NCBI RefSeq assembly: GCF_000423285.1 | Contig: NZ_AUHR01000002.1 | Coordinates: forward strand, 62,001 to 126,000 | DNA length: 64,000 nucleotides | Direction: 5' to 3' | Source: Laribacter hongkongensis DSM 14985 | GTDB lineage: Bacteria; Pseudomonadota; Gammaproteobacteria; Burkholderiales; Aquaspirillaceae | Shown: piece by piece, positions 1 to 8,368 of the stretch | How positions within the stretch are numbered: position 1 is the first letter of the stretch | Layout of the letters: every line of letters begins with the position of its first letter | Program-made: the position numbers and the translations under genes | The notes under the pieces: model-generated | The model's input: only the letters and a program-made list of their open reading frames with translations | Database searches by the model: none | Told to the model about the DNA's origin: nothing

Positions 1-2053
1 GACTGCCCAGATAGCCGCAGACGCGCCGGGTGACCGATACCCGCGAGGGCTCGCGGTTGCCGCAGGCCGGGCAGACAAAGCCCTTGCTGGTGCAGCGGAA
101 TTCGCCGGTGAAACCGCAGTCGTAGCATTCGTCGATCGGTGTGTTGGTGCCGTAGTACGGCACCTTGCGGTAGCTGTAGTCCCACACGTCTTCCAGCGCC
201 TCGACGTTGTGGCGGATGTTCGGGTATTCGCCGTAGCAGATGAAGCCACCGCTGGCGAGCGGCGGGTAGGGCGCCTCGAAGTCGATCTTGTCGTAGGGAT
301 TGACCTTCTTTTCCACGTCAAGGTGGAAGCTGTTGGTGTAATAGCCCTTGTCGGTCACTCCGTCGACGATGCCGAAGTCGCGGGCGTCGATCTTGCAGAA
401 GCGCGAGCACAGGTTTTCCGACGGCGTGGAATACAGGCTGAAGCCGTAGCCGGTTTCGGCCTTCCAGCGGTCGGTGGCGGCCCGCAGGCGGCTGACAATG
501 GCGATGGCCTTGTCGCGCAGTGCGTCGCTGTCAAAAACATGAACGGCATTGCCGTACAGCGCGTTGACGGTTTCGTGCAGGCCGATGTAGCCAAGGCTGA
601 TCGAGGCACGGCCGTGCTTGAAGATGTCGCTGATCTCGTCGTCAGCCTTCAGACGCACGCCGCAGGCGCCTTCCATGTAGAGGATCGGTGCCACGCGCGC
701 CTTTACGCCCTTGAGCCGTTCGATGCGGTAGAGTAGGGCGTCATGGGCAACGGCGAGCTTGTCGTCCAGCAATTGCCAGAACCGCGCTTCGTCACCCTGC
801 GCTTCCAGCGCAATGCGCGGCAGGTTGAGGCTGACCACGCCAAGGTTGTTGCGGCCTTCATGCTTTTCTGCGCCGTCCTGTTCCCACTTCGACAGGAACG
901 AGCGGCAGCCCATCGGCGTCTTGAACGAGCCGGTGACGCGCACCACTTCGTCGTAGTTGAGGATGTCCGGGTACATGCGCTTGCTGGCGCACTCCAGCGC
1001 CAGTTGCTTGATGTCGTAGTTCGGATCGCCGGCCTTGTGGTTGAGGCCGTCCCGGATGGCAAACACCAGCTTGGGAAACACCGCCGTCTTGTGGTTCTTG
1101 CCCAGACCGGCAATGCGGTTCTTCAGGATCGCACGCTGGATCATGCGGGCCTGCCAGCTTTCGCCGAGGCCAAAGCCGAAGGTCACGAACGGCGTCTGGC
1201 CGTTGGAGGTGTGCAGCGTGTTGACTTCGTATTCCAGCGACTGGAAGGCGTCAAAGCAGTCTTTCTCGGTACGCGCCATGGCGTAGCCTTCGGCGTCGGC
1301 AATGCCCCATTCGGCCGCAACGGCCAGGTGTTTGGCGTGACTGAGGGTGACATACGGCGCCAGCACTTCGTCGATGCGGTTGATGGTGGTGCCGCCGTAA
1401 ATGTGGCTGGCCACCTGGGCGATGATCTGGGCAGTGACGGCTGCGGCACTGGTGATCGATTTGGGCGTGTCGATCTCGGCGTTGCCCATCTTGAAACCGT
1501 GCGTGAGCATGCCTTCGACGTCGATCAGCATGCAGTTGAACATCGGGAAGAACGGCGAATAGTCCAGGTCGTGAAAGTGCAGCTCGCCCTTCTGGTGTGC
1601 CTCGGCCACATGGCGCGGCAGCAGGTGGGTCAGCGCGTAGTGGCGGGCGACAATGCCGGCCAGCAGGTCGCGCTGGGTCGGGATCACCTTGGCGTCCTTG
1701 TTGGCGTTTTCGTTCAGCAGTGCCGTGTTACTCTGTTCCACCAGCCCGGCAATGTCCTGCGCCAGCCGTCCACGCGCCTCGCGTGCGAGGTCGCGGTCGT
1801 GGCGGTATTCGATATAGGCCCGTGCCACTTCCGGCGCCTGTGCCATCAGCAGGTCTTCCACCCGGGTCTGGATTTCGTGGATGTCGACTTCTTCGCGTCC
1901 GGCCAGTTCATCTCCGATGGTCCGCGCCAGTGCGTTTCCCAGTCCGGCATCGGCATGGGCGCAGGCCCGGCGGGCAGCATCGACAGCCTCGGCGATGCGG
2001 GTGGCGTTAAAGGGGGCGCGGCAGCCGTCGCGCTTGATGATTACGGGTTTCAT
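1..2053 (-). CDS. nrdD: Anaerobic ribonucleoside-triphosphate reductase (class III), 3' end cut by window edge
   Basis: This glycyl-radical enzyme reduces ribonucleoside triphosphates to deoxy forms without oxygen, after activation by NrdG. The leftward reading frame opens with an ATP-cone-like N-terminus (MKPVIIKRDG, about residues 1-90). It ends in the zinc-site pattern ECYDCG...CPACGN and the glycyl-radical motif RVCGYL. The radical glycine is residue 680, four codons from the edge. About 684 codons are visible; the family is about 710 long, so only the last few tens of residues are missing. The start at 2053 gives the usual N-terminus. A NrdR box pair lies 34-80 bp upstream. nrdG would be expected just outside the window. 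Certain by motif content. Confidence 0.97.
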   Translation of the reverse strand, partial: MKPVIIKRDGCRAPFNATRIAEAVDAARRACAHADAGLGNALARTIGDELAGREEVDIHEIQTRVEDLLMAQAPEVARAYIEYRHDRDLAREARGRLAQDIAGLVEQSNTALLNENANKDAKVIPTQRDLLAGIVARHYALTHLLPRHVAEAHQKGELHFHDLDYSPFFPMFNCMLIDVEGMLTHGFKMGNAEIDTPKSITSAAAVTAQIIAQVASHIYGGTTINRIDEVLAPYVTLSHAKHLAVAAEWGIADAEGYAMARTEKDCFDAFQSLEYEVNTLHTSNGQTPFVTFGFGLGESWQARMIQRAILKNRIAGLGKNHKTAVFPKLVFAIRDGLNHKAGDPNYDIKQLALECASKRMYPDILNYDEVVRVTGSFKTPMGCRSFLSKWEQDGAEKHEGRNNLGVVSLNLPRIALEAQGDEARFWQLLDDKLAVAHDALLYRIERLKGVKARVAPILYMEGACGVRLKADDEISDIFKHGRASISLGYIGLHETVNALYGNAVHVFDSDALRDKAIAIVSRLRAATDRWKAETGYGFSLYSTPSENLCSRFCKIDARDFGIVDGVTDKGYYTNSFHLDVEKKVNPYDKIDFEAPYPPLASGGFICYGEYPNIRHNVEALEDVWDYSYRKVPYYGTNTPIDECYDCGFTGEFRCTSKGFVCPACGNREPSRVSVTRRVCGYLGS

Positions 2054-2086
2054 GAACAGCCTCGGGAAGGGATAGAAGTCATGCTC

Positions 2087-2133
2087 TATCAATATGTATG
2101 ATTTTCACGACTGCAAAACACAAGATGTTGTGT
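2087..2133 (-). promoter_or_regulatory. Pair of NrdR boxes upstream of nrdD
   Basis: The sequence ACACAAGATGTTGTGT at 2118-2133 matches the NrdR consensus ACACwATATATwgTGT except near its centre. A second, weaker copy with core CAATATGTA sits at 2087-2102. The two start exactly 31 bp apart, about three helical turns, which is the normal NrdR arrangement. NrdR represses ribonucleotide reductase genes when dATP is high. The position fits a promoter-blocking role for nrdD. Confidence 0.8.
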
Positions 2134-2138
2134 AATTT

Positions 2139-2178
2139 ACCTGAGGCCACCACGGTCAGGTTTTGACCTGAGACAGGT
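2139..2178. promoter_or_regulatory. Clustered ACCTG/CAGGT inverted repeats in the nrdD promoter region
   Basis: Four half-sites are packed in 40 bp: ACCTGA (2139-2144), TCAGGT (2156-2161), ACCTG (2166-2170) and CAGGT (2174-2178). They form two nested inverted repeats just upstream of the NrdR boxes. The protein that would bind is not known to me. They could be a second operator for nrdD or simply chance dyads. Confidence 0.4.
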
Positions 2179-2235
2179 TTGCCGTATTTGTCCTTGTCAT
2201 TGGCTGGACAAAAAATCCGGGCGGCAGATACCGGG

Positions 2236-2266
2236 GCAAACAAAACGCCCCGCTGGGCGGGGCGTT
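2236..2266 (-). terminator. Rho-independent terminator of the cyd operon
   Basis: Read leftward, a 9-bp GC-rich stem (2257-2265 with 2245-2253, loop of 3) is followed by TTTTGTTT. It lies just after the last gene of the leftward cyd operon. Confidence 0.8.
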
Positions 2267-2284
2267 GGTTAGGGTCGTCGGCTG

Positions 2285-2554
2285 TCAGGGCCAGAGCCGG
2301 ATGGCGGCAACCAGCAGGGCCAGCAGCGCTGCCGGTCCGCCCAGCAGCAGGCGGATGAGGCGGTTGTGCGGCACGAAGCCCACCCCGCGGACAAAGCTGG
2401 CGCTCATGGCCCAGAACAGCAGCAGGGCTGCCGGATGATCCGCCTTGCCGTCCGGCGTGGCCAGCAAGGCCGGATAGGCCGTCAGCCCCAGCATGATGGC
2501 AATCCCGAGCAGCAGCAGCGGGCCATGCACGCGGGATGCAGCCGGTTCAGCCAT
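2285..2554 (-). CDS. ybgE: Cyd operon protein YbgE family (89 aa)
   Basis: A small inner-membrane protein with three hydrophobic stretches and the GVGFVP segment typical of the YbgE family, which is nearly always found beside cytochrome bd genes. Its exact role is not established. The start codon at 2554 overlaps the stop of cydX in an ATGGCTGA arrangement, so the two are probably translationally coupled. It is the last gene before the operon terminator. Confidence 0.8.
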   Translation of the reverse strand: MAEPAASRVHGPLLLLGIAIMLGLTAYPALLATPDGKADHPAALLLFWAMSASFVRGVGFVPHNRLIRLLLGGPAALLALLVAAIRLWP

Positions 2555-2681
2555 GCAGGTCGGCTTCGGCATCTTGCTGGAGCGAGAGGCGGCGGTCCTC
2601 TTCATGCTCGCCCCACAAGGCATTGAGGATGGCCAGCAGCACGGCAAAGCCGATGCCCAGTACCCAGGCGAAATACCACAT
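2547..2681 (-). CDS. cydX: Cytochrome bd oxidase small subunit CydX (44 aa)
   Basis: This single-span membrane peptide stabilises the CydAB haem complex. The sequence starts MWYFAWVLGIGFAVLLAI and continues with LNALWGE, the CydX hallmark of a short hydrophobic helix followed by an acidic/basic tail. A strong ribosome site (AAGGAAGG) lies upstream of 2681. The stop overlaps the ybgE start. It is separated from cydB by an unrelated reading frame, which is unusual. Confidence 0.9.
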   Translation of the reverse strand: MWYFAWVLGIGFAVLLAILNALWGEHEEDRRLSLQQDAEADLHG

Positions 2682-2699
2682 TCGGAATCCTTCCTTTGT

Positions 2700-3059
2700 T
2701 CAGTGGGCGCACTGGCACTGGCAGTCGCCGTGCGTGTCCAGGGGTTGTGCCGCCGGATTGGCAAGATAGTCCGCCAGCGCCATGTCCGGCGTCGGCTGGC
2801 CGGAGATGACCAGCCGGATGCCCGCCCTGGCCAGACGCTGGCGCAGGCAGTCACCGGCTCCGGCCGTGATCAGCACGTCAATGCCGGCCAGCGGATGGTC
2901 CGCTACCGGATCGGCCTCGTGCAGCGTGCCGGCCAGCGGCAGTTGCAGCCATTGCACCGGCAGCTGCGGCGAGTGCGTGTCATACACCACGAAATGGCGG
3001 CAACGGCCGGCGTGGGCGGTCAGGTCCCGGCGGTTCTGGCTGGTCAGGGCTATTTTCAT
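2700..3059 (-). CDS. NifX/NifB-C-terminal-like (dinitrogenase iron-molybdenum cofactor fold) protein in the cyd operon
   Basis: This 119-residue protein starts MKIALTSQNRRDLTAHAGRC and shows the small alpha/beta fold of the dinitrogenase iron-molybdenum cofactor family (MKIA start, GRCRHFVVYD, a central ADHPLAGIDVLITAGAG segment). Relatives bind or carry metal clusters; no nitrogenase genes are visible here. The C-terminus ends in a CQCQCAH cysteine/histidine cluster that could bind metal. The start at 3059 is chosen because AAGGAAAC precedes it; an ATG at 3083 overlapping the cydB stop is possible. It sits between cydB and cydX, so a role in bd-oxidase assembly or metal handling is inferred, not shown. 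Confidence 0.75.
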   Translation of the reverse strand: MKIALTSQNRRDLTAHAGRCRHFVVYDTHSPQLPVQWLQLPLAGTLHEADPVADHPLAGIDVLITAGAGDCLRQRLARAGIRLVISGQPTPDMALADYLANPAAQPLDTHGDCQCQCAH

Positions 3060-3082
3060 CAGTCGTGTTTCCTTGTGCTTCA

Positions 3083-4222
3083 TCAGTAGGCGCTGTGGCT
3101 GTTTTCCCGCACGTAGTCGGCTGTCACCTTGCCGCGCATGACGCGGTACGCCCAGCGGGTGTAGAGGATGATGATCGGCATGAAGATCAGCGTTGCCACC
3201 AGCATGATGGTCAGCGTGCGCGGGCTGGAAACGCTGTCCCACACGGTCAGGCTGGAAACCGGATCAAGCGACGAGGGCATGATGAACGGGAACATCGACA
3301 CGGCCGCGGTGCCGATGATGCCGGTCAGGCCGACGGCCGAGGCCCAGAAGGCGGCAAAGCTGTGTCCGCGGCGCAGCAGCCACAGGGCCAGCCCCAGGCC
3401 GGCATAGGCTGCCAGCGGCACCAGCCAGGCCAGCGGCCAGCGCGCATAGTTGGCCATCCACGCGCCTTCCTGGATGACCACCGTCTTGGCCAGCGGGTCG
3501 GGCAGGGCGGCCGGGTCAAGGGCCGAGGTGATCACGTAGCCGGCAATGCCGTTGGCCAGCCAGACACCGGCCAGCGTAAAGCCGGCCAGGGCCAGCAGGC
3601 CGGTGGCCATGGCCCAGCGGCGGGCGCGGGCCGCGATGTCGCCTTCGGTCCGGTGTGCCAGGTAGATGGCTCCGTGGCAGGTGATCATGGCGCTGGACAC
3701 CACGCCGCACAGCAGGGCAAACGGATTGAGCAGTCCCCAGAACGAGCCTTCGTAGTACGACACCAGGTTGGCATCGAAGCGGAACGGTACGCCCTGCAAC
3801 AGGTTGCCGAAGGCCACGCCGAAGATCAGCGGCGGCACGAATCCGCCGACAAACAGCCCCCAGTCCCAGGTCGAGCGCCAGCGCGGATCATTGATCTTGC
3901 TGCGGTAGTCAAAGCCGACCGGCCGGAAGAACAGGGCCCAGAGTACCGCCAGCATTGCCCAGTAAAAACCGGAAAACGCCGTGGCGTACACCAGGGGCCA
4001 GGCGGCAAAGATGGCGCCGCCGCCGGTGATGAACCAGACCTGGTTGCCGTCCCAGTGCGGGCCGACGGTGTTGATGATGACGCGGCGTTCGACATCGTTC
4101 TTGCCGACCCATGGCAAGAGGGTGCCGACGCCCATGTCGTGGCCGTCCATGATGGCAAAGCCGACCAGCAGCACGCCGACCAGCAGCCACCAGACGATTT
4201 TCAGGGTGGGGTAATCGATCAC
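3083..4222 (-). CDS. cydB: Cytochrome bd ubiquinol oxidase subunit II
   Basis: This inner-membrane partner of CydA helps form the quinol-oxidising bd terminal oxidase. The 379-residue length and the N-terminal segment [20 protein letters not shown] are typical, as is the [17 protein letters not shown] motif. About eight or nine hydrophobic helices are evident. It follows cydA by 9 bp in the same operon. Very secure. Confidence 0.97.
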   Translation of the reverse strand: MIDYPTLKIVWWLLVGVLLVGFAIMDGHDMGVGTLLPWVGKNDVERRVIINTVGPHWDGNQVWFITGGGAIFAAWPLVYATAFSGFYWAMLAVLWALFFRPVGFDYRSKINDPRWRSTWDWGLFVGGFVPPLIFGVAFGNLLQGVPFRFDANLVSYYEGSFWGLLNPFALLCGVVSSAMITCHGAIYLAHRTEGDIAARARRWAMATGLLALAGFTLAGVWLANGIAGYVITSALDPAALPDPLAKTVVIQEGAWMANYARWPLAWLVPLAAYAGLGLALWLLRRGHSFAAFWASAVGLTGIIGTAAVSMFPFIMPSSLDPVSSLTVWDSVSSPRTLTIMLVATLIFMPIIILYTRWAYRVMRGKVTADYVRENSHSAY

Positions 4223-4231
4223 GATGCGCTC

Positions 4232-5788
4232 CTAGTGAGAATGGGCTTCATGCTGGTAACGGCCGGTGCCGAGCGATCCCGGCCCCTGACGGGCAAAGCG
4301 CACCATCAGGAACATTTCGACCACCAGCAGCAGCGTGTAAAAGCCGACAAAACCCGCCAGCGAGCCATACAGCGATTCGACCGACAGCGTGGACACCGAC
4401 AGCCGCGTGGGCAGCACACCGTAGATGGTCCACGGCTGGCGGCCGTACTCGGCCACGAACCAGCCGACCTCGCAGGCAATCCACGGCAGCGGCAGGCTCC
4501 ACAACGCGGCCCGCAGCAGCCACGGCCGGTCGGCAAAGCAGCCCTTGATCGAGAACCACAGCGCTGCGCTGAACAGCAGCAGCATCCAGAAGCCCAGCCC
4601 GACCATCACGCGGAAGGTCCAGAACATCGGTGTCACGCCGGGGATGGTGTCGCGTGCAGCGGCATCGATCATGGCCGCCGTCGCCAGCGTCACGTCCGGC
4701 GTGTATTTCTTCAGCAGCAGGCCAAAACCGAGGTCGGCCTTGTGGCGTTCGAACAGCTCCCTGGCTTCGGCGTCGTTGCGGTTGGCACGCAGCCGGTCCA
4801 GCGCCTTGACGGCCTTGATGCCGGATTCGATGCGCAGGCGGTTCTTGGCCACGATCTCGTGGATGCCGGGAATCTGCTTGTCCACCGAGCGCGTGCCGAT
4901 CAGGCCCATCACCCACGGAATCTCGACCGCCCAGTCGTTCTTCATCTCGGCTTCGTTCGGCCAGGCAATCAGGTTGAAGGCCGCCGGGGCCGGTTCGGTG
5001 TGCCACATGGCTTCCATGGCCGCGAGCTTGGTCTGTTGCGCCTCGCCCACGGTGTAGCCCGACTCGTCGCCCAGCACGATCACCGAACACACGCTGGCAA
5101 AGCCGAAGGCCGCCGCAATGCGGAAGCTCTTTTTGGCAAATTCGACATCACGCTTGCGCAAGAGGTACCAGCTCGATATGGACAGCACGAACATGGCGCC
5201 CGTGACATAGCCGGCCGATACCGTGTGCACGAACTTGGCCTGGGCATCCGGGTTGAACACCACGGCCCAGAAGTCGGTCAGCTCCATGCGCATGGTTTCG
5301 TAGCTGAACTCGGACCCGACCGGATTCTGCATCCAGCCGTTGGCGATCAGGATCCACAGCGCCGACAGGTTGGTGCCCACGGCCATCAGGATGGTAACCA
5401 GCAGGTGCTGGCGGCGCGAAAGCCGGTCCCAGCCAAAGAAAAAGAGGCCGATGAAGGTGGATTCCAGAAAGAAGGCCATCAGGCCTTCGATCGCCAGCGG
5501 CGCGCCGAAGATGTCGCCGACGTAGTGGGAGTAATACGCCCAGTTGGTGCCGAACTGGAATTCCAGCGTGATGCCGGTGGTGACGCCAAGGGCAAAGTTG
5601 ATGCCGAAAAGCTTGCCCCAGAAACGGGTCATGTCCTTGTAGACCAGTTTGCCGGTCATCACGTAGACCGACTCCATGATCACGAGGAGCCAGACCATTC
5701 CCAGCGTCAGTGGTACGAACAAGAAGTGGTACATGGCCGTCGCGGCAAACTGCAGGCGCGACAGATCGACCACACTGTCAATTGGCAT
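4232..5788 (-). CDS. cydA: Cytochrome bd ubiquinol oxidase subunit I
   Basis: CydA carries haems b558, b595 and d and the quinol site; it oxidises quinol and reduces oxygen at high affinity. Visible landmarks are the haem-ligand histidine in [12 protein letters not shown] (about residue 21), the two glutamates in [29 protein letters not shown], and the GRQPW motif in [12 protein letters not shown]. At 518 residues it is close to E. coli CydA and has the long Q-loop form. The start at 5788 has a clear AAGGAGA site; the preceding frame is open but lacks support. It overlaps the end of cydP by 11 bp. Confidence 0.97.
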   Translation of the reverse strand: MPIDSVVDLSRLQFAATAMYHFLFVPLTLGMVWLLVIMESVYVMTGKLVYKDMTRFWGKLFGINFALGVTTGITLEFQFGTNWAYYSHYVGDIFGAPLAIEGLMAFFLESTFIGLFFFGWDRLSRRQHLLVTILMAVGTNLSALWILIANGWMQNPVGSEFSYETMRMELTDFWAVVFNPDAQAKFVHTVSAGYVTGAMFVLSISSWYLLRKRDVEFAKKSFRIAAAFGFASVCSVIVLGDESGYTVGEAQQTKLAAMEAMWHTEPAPAAFNLIAWPNEAEMKNDWAVEIPWVMGLIGTRSVDKQIPGIHEIVAKNRLRIESGIKAVKALDRLRANRNDAEARELFERHKADLGFGLLLKKYTPDVTLATAAMIDAAARDTIPGVTPMFWTFRVMVGLGFWMLLLFSAALWFSIKGCFADRPWLLRAALWSLPLPWIACEVGWFVAEYGRQPWTIYGVLPTRLSVSTLSVESLYGSLAGFVGFYTLLLVVEMFLMVRFARQGPGSLGTGRYQHEAHSH

Positions 5789-5972
5789 GAGGGTTCTCCT
5801 TGAATTGCAGAGGTGATCCGGCGGGCGCCGCAACGACATCGGCCATCTTGCGGCTATCCACCTCGACCCGCTGCGGGGCGATGAACAGCCACCACAGCAG
5901 GGTCAGCAAGACGAGCTTGATGACGACGACCCACACCAGTTCGCGGCGCAGTCGGCGGTCGGCAAGACGCAT
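5778..5972 (-). CDS. cydP: Small cytochrome oxidase subunit CydP (64 aa)
   Basis: A single-span membrane protein with the form basic N-terminus ([19 protein letters not shown]), hydrophobic helix, then [10 protein letters not shown], matching the CydP family found ahead of cydAB in Betaproteobacteria. It overlaps cydA by 11 bp and has a CAGGAGA ribosome site. It is the first gene of the operon, so the leader structure described at 6001-6058 lies in its 5' region. Confidence 0.88.
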   Translation of the reverse strand: MRLADRRLRRELVWVVVIKLVLLTLLWWLFIAPQRVEVDSRKMADVVAAPAGSPLQFKENPHAN

Positions 5973-6000
5973 GGTTTTCTCCTGACAGGATCACGGTATG

Positions 6001-6058
6001 TTCCGGTCAGGCTGGCGCAGGACAGCCGGCAGGATGTCTTGCGCCAGGCGAACCGGAA
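6001..6058. repeat. Long interrupted inverted repeat in the cydP leader
   Basis: The left arm 6001-6024 and right arm 6035-6058 are complementary over 7, 8 and 4 bp blocks (TTCCGGT, CTGGCGCA, GACA with their complements), broken only by one G/T wobble and a 4-nt internal loop; the centre is 10 nt. As RNA it would form a very stable hairpin ending about 29 nt before the cydP start. It has no T-run in either direction, so it is not a plain terminator. Function unknown; a leader regulator or a protein operator are the options. Confidence 0.7.
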
Positions 6059-6063
6059 CCCGT

Positions 6064-6097
6064 TGGATATCAATATCCATGCCACATGACATATCCA
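6064..6097. promoter_or_regulatory. TGGATAT palindrome with an extra half-site upstream of cydP
   Basis: TGGATAT and ATATCCA flank a 2-bp centre at 6064-6079, and a further ATATCCA occurs at 6091-6097, 18 bp from the previous copy. This lies in the intergenic space between cydP and the divergent activator gene. It looks like an operator, but no known regulator is assigned. Confidence 0.45.
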
Positions 6098-6160
6098 CGA
6101 AAATCATAGTCGAATCAGCCTGTTACTGACGCACATCTTCTGACAGGCGTGACGTTTTGG

Positions 6161-6214
6161 CTGCCACTGGCAGGAAATGGCAGTTTTTTGTCATAAAATG
6201 ACAGTATTCCTGTC
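6161..6214. promoter_or_regulatory. Cluster of dyads upstream of the sigma-54 activator
   Basis: Three perfect dyads lie in 54 bp: CTGCCA-C-TGGCAG (6161-6173), TGTCAT-AAA-ATGACA (6189-6203) and GACAG-TATTC-CTGTC (6200-6214). TGGCAG is repeated at 6178-6183. The cluster immediately precedes the favoured start of the activator at 6228, so autoregulation or control of the divergent cyd operon is plausible. Confidence 0.5.
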
Positions 6215-6227
6215 CTGTTCCTTGCCC

Positions 6228-7523
6228 ATGTCTTCATCCCTGAACGTCCTTTCACGCTATCTGGATGCCCTGGCAGCTCCCCACATCCTGTGCGACCGCG
6301 ACTACCGCATCTGTTTTGCCAACCGGGCCTACCGCGAACGGTTTGCCCACGGTGCCGAAATCGTCGGTCAGCCGTGTTTTGCCGTGTCGCACCACTACCG
6401 GCAGCCCTGCAATGACTGCGGCGAAAGCTGCCCGTTGCAGCGCAGCCTGCAATCGCGGCAGATGGAACGGGGCGTACACCTGCACCACTCGGCGCAGGGT
6501 GAGGAGTTCGTCGAAATCGAGCTGACCCCGGTGTTCGGCGACGACGGCCAGTGCGAATTCTTTATCGAACGCATGCAGCCCCTGCCGCTGGCGGCGGCGC
6601 GCAATGAAGGGCTGGTTGGCCGCAGCCCGGCGTTCCAGACCCTGCTGGACCGCATCGCCCGCGTGGCACCCAGTCACGCCACCGTGCTGGTGCAGGGCGA
6701 ATCCGGCAGCGGCAAGGAGCTGGTCGCCCATGCCATCCACCGTGGCAGCGCCCGAGCCGGCCGGCCGTTCGTGACGGTCGACTGCACCGGCCTGCCGGAA
6801 AACCTGATCGAAAGCGAACTGTTCGGGCACGAGCGCGGCGCCTTTACCGGGGCCGTGCGTCGCCAGCAGGGCCTGGTCGAGGCAGCCGACGGCGGTACGC
6901 TGTTCCTGGACGAAATCGGTGACATGCCGCTGGCCATGCAGGCGCGGCTGCTGCGCTTCCTGGAAACCGGCACCTATCGCCACATCGGCTCGCCCGAATT
7001 GCGGCGGGCCGATGTGCGCGTCATCAGTGCCACCCACCGCAACCTGCGCGAGCGGGTAGCTGCCGGTGCCTTCCGGGCCGACCTTTATTACCGTCTGGCC
7101 TGCGTACCGCTGAGCGTGCCGCCCCTGCGCGAGCGCCGCGAGGATCTGGTCCTGCTGGCCGAAGCCCTGCTGGCACGCCAGGCCGGGCAGAGTGACAAGC
7201 ACCTGTCTGCCGGTGCGCTTGACCGGCTGGCCGGCTATGACTTTCCCGGCAATGTCCGGGAGCTGCGCAACATCCTCGAGCGTGCCAGCCTGTTTGCCAG
7301 CGGCTCTGTCATCGGCCGCAGCCACGTCGACGAAGCCCTGGACGGCTGGGAACCGGCGGAGCCTGCCGGGCCGGCTGCGCCCGCCCCGGACGAGCTGGCC
7401 CGGCAGGTGCGCGAATTCAGCGGCACCCGCCGCCAGCTGGCGCAACAGTTGGGCATCAGCGAACGGACCCTGTATCGTTTGCTGAGGACGACCCGGGTTG
7501 CGGGTCAGGAGACGGACACGTAA
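6228..7523 (+). CDS. PAS-domain sigma-54-dependent transcriptional activator with cysteine-rich sensor
   Basis: A 431-residue activator. The N-terminal PAS-like domain (residues 1-115) carries a dense cysteine set at 50, 61, 64 and 68 ([20 protein letters not shown]), suitable for a metal, Fe-S or redox sensor. The AAA+ domain follows with Walker A GESGSGKE at 157-164 and the sigma-54-contacting GAFTGA loop at 204-209, then DEIGDMP. A Fis-type helix-turn-helix ends the protein ([20 protein letters not shown]). The start at 6228 begins at the PAS domain; upstream ATGs at 6177 and 6198 overlap the dyad cluster. It faces the cyd operon, its likeliest target, but no good -24/-12 site was found. 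Confidence 0.88.
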   Translation: MSSSLNVLSRYLDALAAPHILCDRDYRICFANRAYRERFAHGAEIVGQPCFAVSHHYRQPCNDCGESCPLQRSLQSRQMERGVHLHHSAQGEEFVEIELTPVFGDDGQCEFFIERMQPLPLAAARNEGLVGRSPAFQTLLDRIARVAPSHATVLVQGESGSGKELVAHAIHRGSARAGRPFVTVDCTGLPENLIESELFGHERGAFTGAVRRQQGLVEAADGGTLFLDEIGDMPLAMQARLLRFLETGTYRHIGSPELRRADVRVISATHRNLRERVAAGAFRADLYYRLACVPLSVPPLRERREDLVLLAEALLARQAGQSDKHLSAGALDRLAGYDFPGNVRELRNILERASLFASGSVIGRSHVDEALDGWEPAEPAGPAAPAPDELARQVREFSGTRRQLAQQLGISERTLYRLLRTTRVAGQETDT

Positions 7524-7535
7524 CCGGAGACGGAC

Positions 7536-8024
7536 ATGGCACAGGAAATCGAGCGCAAATTCTTGGTACGGGGCGACTTCCGGCCCTTTGTCAGCCGGCA
7601 GGAACGCATCGTGCAGGGCTATCTCAACTCCGCACCGGAGCGTTGCGTCCGCATACGCATCAAGGGCGGGCGCGGATTCATCACCGTCAAGGGCATCGGC
7701 AATGCTTCCGGCGTATCCCGCTTCGAGTGGGAGCGCGAAATTACGCTGGCCGAAGCCGAATCCCTCCTGGCGCTGTGCGAGCCCGGCGTGATCGACAAGG
7801 TCCGCCACGAGGTCCACATCGGCCGCCACGCCTTTGAAGTGGACGAGTTTGCCGGCAGCAATGCCGGACTGGTGCTGGCAGAAATCGAACTTTCCAGCGA
7901 AGACGAGGACTTTGCCCGTCCCGGCTGGCTGGGTGCCGAAGTGACCGGCGACCTGCGCTACTACAACGTGATGCTGATGAAAGAGCCATACGGCAGCTGG
8001 CCGGAACAGGCTGGCGCCGGCTGA
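7536..8024 (+). CDS. CYTH domain (triphosphate tunnel) protein
   Basis: The 162-residue protein opens with the EIERKFLV signature of the CYTH superfamily, which includes inorganic triphosphatases and adenylate cyclases. Alternating charged strand residues (RCVRIRIKGGRGFITVK, EWEREI, FEVDEF, LVLAEIELSSEDE) fit the eight-strand tunnel that holds triphosphate and divalent metal. Short single-domain members of this type are mostly triphosphatases; the substrate here is not known. It follows the activator gene by 12 bp and has a GGAG site, so it may share its transcript. Confidence 0.88.
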   Translation: MAQEIERKFLVRGDFRPFVSRQERIVQGYLNSAPERCVRIRIKGGRGFITVKGIGNASGVSRFEWEREITLAEAESLLALCEPGVIDKVRHEVHIGRHAFEVDEFAGSNAGLVLAEIELSSEDEDFARPGWLGAEVTGDLRYYNVMLMKEPYGSWPEQAGAG

Positions 8025-8306
8025 CAGGATTACCGGCCGGCTGTCCGGAGCGGTGGCGGCAGCGGGTCTGGCTGCCAGCCCGTTGCCCGGGTGGAAGGTA
8101 GGCAGTGCTGCGGACCGTGGTGTGGACGAATGCGTCATGCCGGACCGGATCATGCCGGCAGGCCGCACGTTGACAGTTCCTGGAGGGGAAATGTGGCGGT
8201 AACCGGCCTGGCAAGGGCCGGTGTAACAGGCCGCCCGGTTGATGCCGCGCCATCCGGCCTGAAACCGGGCACGCCGGCAAACCCGGTACGGGTCAGCCGC
8301 AGGCAT
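8025..8306. other. Intergenic stretch without a recognised gene
   Basis: These 282 bp separate the CYTH gene from the terminator of the leftward nhaC gene. Reading frames crossing it lack ribosome sites and family features. I see no RNA gene or clear regulatory site. Confidence 0.5.
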
Positions 8307-8362
8307 GAAAAAGCCGGCCCTGAAGGCCGGCGGCAGAAAGGGGTGTCCGGTCAGCCGGACAC
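8307..8362 (-). terminator. Terminator of nhaC (two consecutive hairpins)
   Basis: Read leftward from nhaC, an 8-bp perfect hairpin (8343-8350 with 8355-8362, loop TCAG) is followed by a second stem GCCGGCC/GGCCGGC (8313-8319 with 8325-8331) and a TTTTT run. The second is a standard intrinsic terminator. Confidence 0.8.
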
Positions 8363-8368
8363 CGGACA

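Noticed and set aside
3065-5803. A 912-codon rightward open frame opposite cydA and cydB
   Set aside because: It is antisense to clear CydA/CydB coding sequence, has His/Gln/Arg-rich low-complexity composition from GC-rich codon shadows, and shows no domain or ribosome site.
6168-6183. Sigma-54 -24/-12 promoter (TGGCAG...TGGCA) upstream of the activator
   Set aside because: The GG-to-GC spacing is one base short and the -12 element lacks TTGC, so it does not meet the consensus.
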